Origin: JBKHAJ01 sp964641125
Lineage (GTDB): Bacteria; Spirochaetota; Spirochaetia; SPDA01; CAZSGZ01
Direction: 5' to 3'
DNA: 34,263 nucleotides
NCBI GenBank assembly: GCA_964641125.1
Contig: CAZXMO010000035.1
Span: 1-34,263, forward strand
Made by a program: the position numbers and the translations under genes. Below, one piece after another: positions 29,849 to 34,263 of the stretch (its first letter is position 1; every line of letters starts with the position of its first letter). The notes beneath the pieces were generated by a model that was not told where the DNA came from, did not search any database, and saw only the letters and a program-made list of their open reading frames with translations.

Positions 29849-31378
29849 TTATCCCAAGATGACCCGGTAACCGAAGACCTGTTCGAACATCTGGGCCTTC
29901 GAACGGAGACTCAGGGTTTCCGAGGAAATATCCCCCAGGCAGGAGCAGTGCAGAATAAGGGTTTCCTCCCGCTTTTCCGCCTTTATATCCTTGACTCTTT
30001 GGGTATGCCCCCGATCGAGGGCGTCGGCGATGCGCAGCAGGGCCGCGAGCTTGAGGACCCCCAGCCTGTCCTCCCGGGAGAGGGAGATGTAAGAGGTGTG
30101 GGATGACACGGGAAAGGACTTTCGGTGGTACCGGACTACGTTGGAAATGATTTGAATATCGTCCTTGTGAAGTCCGAAAATTTCCGAGTTGGAGATGATG
30201 TACTGGCCGTGTTTGTGATGACCGCTGAATTTGATGTAGGACCCTATATCGTGCAGGACCGCCGCAATCTCCAACAGGAGACGGTAGTGCCGGCTCAAAC
30301 CGTGCTCGTCCTCGAGCTGGTCGAAGAGGCTGCAGGCGAGCTCGCTTACGTGGAGGCCGTGCTCTTCGTCGATGTGGAATTTCCTCCCTAAGGCGGTCGC
30401 AGAAGCCGCTACCTGGGCATTGAACCGTTCCCGAACCTGGGGATCGGGTCCCAACGTCAGGCTGATCAGCACTCCCTCCCGGATGCTGGTCCCGGGGACG
30501 ATGAGCCGCTCGGCCGAAGTTTCTTCGAGAAAGTACCGGTAGATGTTGAGGCCGGTTATGAGCCCGTCCGCGTCGTTGTAGCTTATCTGGAGCTTCCGAA
30601 CCAGATCTTCCGTGCTCATGCGGCGGATGGATTCGAGGAAGCTCAGGAAGGCTTCTTTCGAAATCACCGAGTAGAGGGAGGACTGTTCCTCGCCGACTTT
30701 CATAGCCGCGAGTCGAGCGTGCCCCCCTACGGCAATAAAATTACGTATCCGCTTGAGTTCGAGCTCCGTATCCAAGGCCTCGGTCATAGTGGCGACCCGT
30801 TCGGTAAGGAATCGGGAGCGGTATTCGGGACCGGGTGCGTTCTGGATGAACTGTTCGATCCTCACCGTTCCGATATTCAGACTATGGGCCCCGGCCATTT
30901 TACCGCGTTTAAGGAGCATGACCTCGGTGCTTCCCCCGCCGACCTCGATGATGATCGAGTTACTCCTTCCGAGCTGCGGGAGGAGATCTCCGACCGCGTA
31001 CTGGACCGCCATGTAGGTAAGCCGGTTTTCCTCGATCCCCTCTACTACATTGATGACGAAACCGGTTTTTATGTAGACACGGTCGATGAAAGTATCGCGA
31101 TTTCGCGCTTCCCGTAAGGCCGAGGTCGCGATAATGGTGATGTTCTCCTCGCTGATCTTCCATCCGTCTAAAATCTCCCGGAATCCGCGGAGGATTTTCA
31201 AGGTCAGATTCAAGGTGTCCCGGCTTATAGACCCTGAAGTAAAGACGTCCCTGCCGAAGGGGACCGGTTTTCCCGCCCGGTCGATGATTTTCCAATTCGA
31301 GTCCTTATCGAGTTCGGCTATAACGAGCCTGACCGCGGTGGAACCGACATCGATGACGGCAACGAGTCCCTTCTCCAT
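29849..31378 (-). CDS. ppx: Exopolyphosphatase / Ppx-GppA phosphatase
   Basis: 509 residues, the long form. N-terminal ASKHA-fold domains: AVIDVGSTAVRLVIAE (phosphate loop), IIATSALREARN, VVEGIEENRL and the second phosphate loop IIEVGGGSTEVML. The C-terminal part has an HD-type domain with LHDIGSYIKFSGHHKHG and VRYHRKS. It removes terminal phosphate from polyphosphate, and pppGpp hydrolysis is also possible in this family. The start codon overlaps the ROK kinase stop (TAATG), with AGGAA upstream, so translation is coupled. Confidence 0.95.
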   Translation of the reverse strand: MEKGLVAVIDVGSTAVRLVIAELDKDSNWKIIDRAGKPVPFGRDVFTSGSISRDTLNLTLKILRGFREILDGWKISEENITIIATSALREARNRDTFIDRVYIKTGFVINVVEGIEENRLTYMAVQYAVGDLLPQLGRSNSIIIEVGGGSTEVMLLKRGKMAGAHSLNIGTVRIEQFIQNAPGPEYRSRFLTERVATMTEALDTELELKRIRNFIAVGGHARLAAMKVGEEQSSLYSVISKEAFLSFLESIRRMSTEDLVRKLQISYNDADGLITGLNIYRYFLEETSAERLIVPGTSIREGVLISLTLGPDPQVRERFNAQVAASATALGRKFHIDEEHGLHVSELACSLFDQLEDEHGLSRHYRLLLEIAAVLHDIGSYIKFSGHHKHGQYIISNSEIFGLHKDDIQIISNVVRYHRKSFPVSSHTSYISLSREDRLGVLKLAALLRIADALDRGHTQRVKDIKAEKREETLILHCSCLGDISSETLSLRSKAQMFEQVFGYRVILG

Positions 31379-32352
31379 TATTTTCCTACTTTGTCCCGGA
31401 TAAGAGCCGCGGCTCCTATAACGATCGCGTCGTCTCCTAAAAGCGCCTGCGCAACGGTCACGTCCTTGAGGAGGGGGGGCATCGCCGTTTCCCGCATCGC
31501 CTCTTCCGCGATTTCTATATAGGGTTTTCCGAGCTTTTCCACCAATCCGCCTCCTAGAACGATCCGTTCGGGATTAAAGATGTTTACCAGATTTCCCATT
31601 CCGATGCCTAGGAACCTGGCGCCCCGGCGGACGATTCGGGCGATAGTCTCGTCCCCGTCATTGAGGAACCCTTTCTTGTAGATCCTGCTCTTGAAGTTTG
31701 AGAAGTCGGTCCCCGCATCGTCAAAGGTCTCCGGGGCCTTACCGATGAAAGCCATGGTGACGGCGTCTTTCGAGAGGGCCGTCTTGCTGGCCAGAGCCTC
31801 GTAACACCCGTACTGTCCGCAGCCGCACAGCGGCCCGTCGAGCTGCATGATCATGTGCCCGATTTCCCCGGCGTTCCCTGATGCCCCGGTATAGAGCTTT
31901 CCGTCGATGATGATGCCCCCCCCTAAACCTGTCCCCGGGAAGATCCCCAAGACGTGCCGGTATCCCTCGGCGGCCCCCTCCTTGAACTCGCCGTAGGTGC
32001 CGACGCTTACATCATTTTCGACGACCGCCGGGACGGAAAAAGCTTTCTCCAGGGAGCTCTTAACGGGAAGATTATCGAACCCGAGATTAGCGGCATCGAC
32101 TATTGTCCCGGTGGACTTGTCTAAAGGACCGGGGCACCCGACACCTATCCCTAGGAGCTCTTCTTTCTCGACCCCTGCGTCTTCGAGCGCCTTTTCCACG
32201 GTTTTTTTCAGCCGCTTTACCATAGCGTCACGTCCCTCGGAGACGTTGGTACTCTGCTTATACCTTCCGATAATCTTATTCTTTTCGAATACGGCGCACA
32301 TCATCTTGGTTCCGCCGATATCGATTCCCGCATATACTCTTCGTTCGCTCAT
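31378..32352 (-). CDS. ROK-family sugar kinase, probable glucokinase
   Basis: 324 residues, normal for ROK glucokinases. Cytoplasmic. ATP/phosphate loop GIDIGGTKM (9-17); GVGCPGPLD; catalytic Asp in VVENDVSVGTYGE; second phosphate motif FPGTGLGGGI; zinc site GEIGHMIMQ with downstream C-G-C-G-Q-Y-G-C (CxCGxxGC). It leads the operon with ppx and ppk1, so polyphosphate might be its phosphate donor as in actinobacterial PPGK, but this is inference; ATP is the default. N-acetylglucosamine or another hexose remains possible. Confidence 0.9.
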   Translation of the reverse strand: MSERRVYAGIDIGGTKMMCAVFEKNKIIGRYKQSTNVSEGRDAMVKRLKKTVEKALEDAGVEKEELLGIGVGCPGPLDKSTGTIVDAANLGFDNLPVKSSLEKAFSVPAVVENDVSVGTYGEFKEGAAEGYRHVLGIFPGTGLGGGIIIDGKLYTGASGNAGEIGHMIMQLDGPLCGCGQYGCYEALASKTALSKDAVTMAFIGKAPETFDDAGTDFSNFKSRIYKKGFLNDGDETIARIVRRGARFLGIGMGNLVNIFNPERIVLGGGLVEKLGKPYIEIAEEAMRETAMPPLLKDVTVAQALLGDDAIVIGAAALIRDKVGK

Positions 32353-32383
32353 ACGATTTGCCTTTCCCTATAGGTTTTACCAT

Positions 32384-32412
32384 ATTCTACTAGATTGTCA
32401 TTTCTAAAACAA
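32384..32412 (-). promoter_or_regulatory. Candidate promoter of the ROK-ppx-ppk1 operon
   Basis: On the - strand TTGTTT (32412-32407; 3 of 6), 17 bp, and TAGAAT (32389-32384; 5 of 6). The leader of about 25 nt carries GGGAAAGG before ATG 32352. The 88-bp divergent spacer also must hold the promoter of the + strand binding-protein gene, for which TTGTCA (32395-32400) is a possible -35. Confidence 0.35.
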
Positions 32413-32440
32413 TACGATAGTGTGGGTACGGAGGAGCAAG

Positions 32441-33469
32441 ATGAAACGAATATTATTAGTCAGTCTTACTATGTTGATCGGTCTGTCGGTGCTTGTTTTC
32501 TCGGGAGGCGCGCGGGAACCGGCCGAGCCGGAGGAAGTCCCTGTTGAGATGGATGCCCCGGAGCCCCCCGTGGAACCCGACGAAGTCGTAATAGCCGCCC
32601 TCAAGGGGCCTTCCGGAATCGGAATGATCCGCCTCTTCGAGGAGAAACCCGACCTCGGGGATGATGTGGCTGCCGATTTTCAAATCGTCGGGGCGCCGGA
32701 CGTCATGGTCTCGAAGATCCTCTCCGGCGAGGTGGCCTGTGCCGTCCTGCCCACCAACGTCGCGGCGAAGCTCTACAACAGCGGTGTGCCCTATTACCTA
32801 GGCGCGGTGACCGGAAACGGGCTCTTATATCTCCTGTCGTCGGACGATTCGGTTACAACACTCGCCGATCTCGAGGGAAAGGAGGTGTACAACATCGGTC
32901 AGGCGGCGACACCCGATTACATCCTCCGGTATCTCCTGCGTGAAGAGGGAATCGACCCTCAGAACGACGTTACCATCCGGTTTACCTACAATCACGCGGA
33001 GCTCGCTCAGAACCTGATCGCCGGGCGCGTTTCCACGGGGGTCCTTCCGGAGCCCTTCGTCACCATGGTGACGACGCAAAACCGGGACGTCCGGATCGCG
33101 GTGAATCTTCAGGATGTGTGGAAGGAAGTCAGGAATACCGACCGGAGCTTCCCCATGACCTGCGTGGTGGTTTCGAAGAGCTTCCTCGCCGCGCATCCCG
33201 AGGCGGTCCGCCGGTATCTGGATGCATATAGACGATCGATCGAGTGGGTCGCCGCCAACCCCGCCCCCGCGGGAGGCCTCGCGGAGAAGCACGGCATCGG
33301 CATGAAGGGTGCGGTTGCGGCGAAGGCGATCCCCCGCTTAAACCTGACCTTCGCAACCGGACAGGAGGCCCGGGACCTCATGGAACCCTATCTGGAGGTC
33401 CTCCTCGACTTCGACCCGGCTTCTATCGGGGGCAAGCTCCCGGACGAAGGGTTCTATACGGGAGAGTAA
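32441..33469 (+). CDS. NMT1/TauA-like ABC transporter substrate-binding protein, without adjacent partners
   Basis: 342 residues from ATG 32441, with GGAGGAG 4 nt upstream; an in-frame GTG at 32420 lies before this ribosome site. Signal peptide of about 21 residues ending VFSGGAREP, then an acidic, proline-rich spacer (about 24-50) before the mature fold. Fold hallmarks of the NMT1/THI5-like group: VIAALKGPSGIGMIRLFEE, ADLEGKEVYNIGQAATPDYILRYLL, GRVSTGVLPEPFV and VVVSKSFLAAHPEAV. Relatives bind sulfonates, nitrate, bicarbonate or thiamine precursors. No permease or ATPase gene follows; a toxin-antitoxin pair does. Ligand unknown. Confidence 0.88.
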   Translation: MKRILLVSLTMLIGLSVLVFSGGAREPAEPEEVPVEMDAPEPPVEPDEVVIAALKGPSGIGMIRLFEEKPDLGDDVAADFQIVGAPDVMVSKILSGEVACAVLPTNVAAKLYNSGVPYYLGAVTGNGLLYLLSSDDSVTTLADLEGKEVYNIGQAATPDYILRYLLREEGIDPQNDVTIRFTYNHAELAQNLIAGRVSTGVLPEPFVTMVTTQNRDVRIAVNLQDVWKEVRNTDRSFPMTCVVVSKSFLAAHPEAVRRYLDAYRRSIEWVAANPAPAGGLAEKHGIGMKGAVAAKAIPRLNLTFATGQEARDLMEPYLEVLLDFDPASIGGKLPDEGFYTGE

Positions 33470-33476
33470 GGTTACA

Positions 33477-33498
33477 GCCGGTCCTTTCACGGGCCGGC
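33477..33498 (+). terminator. Hairpin after the NMT1-like gene, weak terminator
   Basis: GCCGGTCC (33477-33484) pairs with GGGCCGGC (33491-33498) with one wobble and a 6-nt loop, starting 7 bp after the stop. No T-run follows, so it is at best a Rho-assisted or mRNA-end stem. Confidence 0.3.
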
Positions 33499-33540
33499 AT
33501 ATCCCACCGTCAACACCTTCACAACACCTTCGGTATATGG

Positions 33541-33569
33541 TTGACTAAGTCCATAACCTGGACTAACAT
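33541..33569 (+). promoter_or_regulatory. Toxin-antitoxin promoter with palindromic operator
   Basis: TTGACT (33541-33546; 5 of 6), 17 bp, TAACAT (33564-33569; 4 of 6). Within the spacer, AGTCCA (33548-33553) and TGGACT (33559-33564) are perfect inverted copies 5 bp apart. This is the expected place for antitoxin autorepression. Only 6 nt separate the -10 from ATG 33576, so the message is probably leaderless. Confidence 0.5.
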
Positions 33570-33575
33570 TATAGT

Positions 33576-33800
33576 ATGACTGTTGTAAATGTCCATGAGG
33601 CAAAAACCCACTTTTCGAAGCTGCTCGCCCGTGCCCACGCGGGGGAGGAGATAATCCTGGCAAAGGCCGGAAAGCCGTATGCCCGACTGATACCTCTGCA
33701 GGAAAGGGAGCAACGGACACCCGGGAGATATAACGAAAAGGTGCCGGACTCGTTCTTCGAGGTTCTCCCCGAGGAAGAGCTCAAGGCCTGGCAATCGTGA
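33576..33800 (+). CDS. Phd/YefM-family antitoxin
   Basis: 74 residues. The opening MTVVNVHEAKTHFSKLLARA, then GEEIILAKAGKPYARLIPL, is the classic Phd/YefM DNA-binding fold, with a toxin-binding tail (about 48-74, SFFEVLPEEELKAW). It neutralises the PIN toxin that overlaps it by 4 nt (GTGA) and should repress the operon through the palindrome at 33548-33564. No ribosome site precedes the ATG. Confidence 0.92.
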   Translation: MTVVNVHEAKTHFSKLLARAHAGEEIILAKAGKPYARLIPLQEREQRTPGRYNEKVPDSFFEVLPEEELKAWQS

Positions 33801-34183
33801 ACCTTCTTCTTGATACCTGTACCCTTCTCTGGTGGTGGGGGGAGCCCGAAAACCTCTCTCCCCGAATACGCGGGCTTTTGATAGATCCGGTCAACTCTGT
33901 ATGGGTAAGCGCTGCTTCAGCATGGGAAATTTCCACGAAGCACCGAATCGGAAAATACCCGAACGGCGGTAGGGTGATATCCGCCTGGGACGAACGGCTT
34001 CTGGAAGACGGTTTCAGGGAGCTGAATATTTCCTCTCGACACGCCGTCCGGGCGGGTGCCCTGCCGGGAGAGCATCGGGACCCCTTCGACAGGATGCTGG
34101 CCGCCCAGGGAATGCTCGAAAACCTTCAGGTGGCAAGTCCCGATTCAGCGATATCCCATCTCGGGGCGGAATGTGTATGGTAA
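33797..34183 (+). CDS. PIN-domain toxin, VapC-like ribonuclease
   Basis: 128 residues from GTG 33797, overlapping the antitoxin stop, so coupled. The acidic PIN triad is visible: D6 in LLLDTCTLLWW, E44 in SAWEISTKHRIGK, and D95/D98 in HRDPFDRMLAAQ. This branch (COG3744-like) commonly pairs with Phd-type antitoxins. It should be an Mg-dependent RNase, with tRNA or rRNA as usual targets of VapC toxins. All catalytic residues are present, so it looks intact. After its stop the last 80 bases of the window show no gene. Confidence 0.92.
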   Translation: MNLLLDTCTLLWWWGEPENLSPRIRGLLIDPVNSVWVSAASAWEISTKHRIGKYPNGGRVISAWDERLLEDGFRELNISSRHAVRAGALPGEHRDPFDRMLAAQGMLENLQVASPDSAISHLGAECVW

Positions 34184-34263
34184 GTGGAGATATGTTAGAA
34201 GTATTAATGTGTTAGCTGCCGCTAATTCCCTCGAGAAGCTCGGCATTTAATCCCGCTTTGGCC

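Noticed and set aside
1..34263. Prophage, IS element, CRISPR array or RNA genes
   Set aside because: No transposase, integrase, phage structural gene, spaced direct repeats, tRNA-like or rRNA-like sequence was seen, although a small RNA without strong structure could be missed by eye.

Overview
The window is about 34 kb of GC-rich bacterial chromosome with dense coding on both strands. There are no rRNA, tRNA, CRISPR or IS features. The style suggests a free-living, sugar-fermenting, motile spirochaete (Spirochaetales): signal peptides that end in FAGGQQE- or FSGGARE-like stretches, a simple-sugar ABC transporter, a large chemoreceptor, a K+-dependent membrane pyrophosphatase, and NifS/NifU-type Fe-S assembly. 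This placement is inference from gene style, not from a marker gene.

Region 1 (1-8163, + strand) is an L-rhamnose locus. Two uroporphyrinogen-decarboxylase-like proteins (the first cut by the window edge) are followed by a sugar-binding protein, a double-NBD ATPase, a permease, rhamnose mutarotase RhaM, rhamnose isomerase RhaA and a stand-alone class II aldolase. No rhamnulokinase is visible. A palindrome at the presumed promoter (1690-1710) and an attenuator-like hairpin after the binding protein (2778-2813) are candidate control points.

Region 2 (8196-13219) has hflX with an uncharacterised, internally duplicated protein on the - strand, and divergently the membrane pyrophosphatase hppA coupled to a HAD phosphatase.

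Region 3 (13249-23750) is the most unusual part. A chemoreceptor at 13329-16502 carries, after its cytoplasmic signalling domain, a periplasmic-binding-protein-like module of about 340 residues. The same module, including its distinctive N-terminal stub, forms the front of an AraC-family regulator at 20072-21790. Both copies should lie in the cytoplasm, so the organism seems to use one intracellular ligand-sensing module for both chemotaxis and transcription. Around it are a flavin-type oxidase-like protein, an M20 amidohydrolase, a TetR regulator, an orphan DNA methyltransferase, a metallo-beta-lactamase-fold protein and an NAD-dependent epimerase. Five consecutive transcription units here (TetR, methyltransferase, AraC, metallohydrolase, epimerase) have -10-like hexamers only 7-8 nt before the start codon and no usable Shine-Dalgarno sequence, which suggests leaderless mRNAs.

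Region 4 (23806-27691, +) holds an EthD-like protein, then nadA, an Rrf2/IscR-type regulator, a NifS cysteine desulfurase and an IscU-BFD scaffold. This looks like an Fe-S unit next to one of its client enzymes. Region 5 (27693-32352, -) is a ROK sugar kinase-ppx-ppk1 operon for polyphosphate turnover. Region 6 (32441-34183, +) has an orphan NMT1-like binding protein and a Phd/VapC toxin-antitoxin pair with a palindromic operator.
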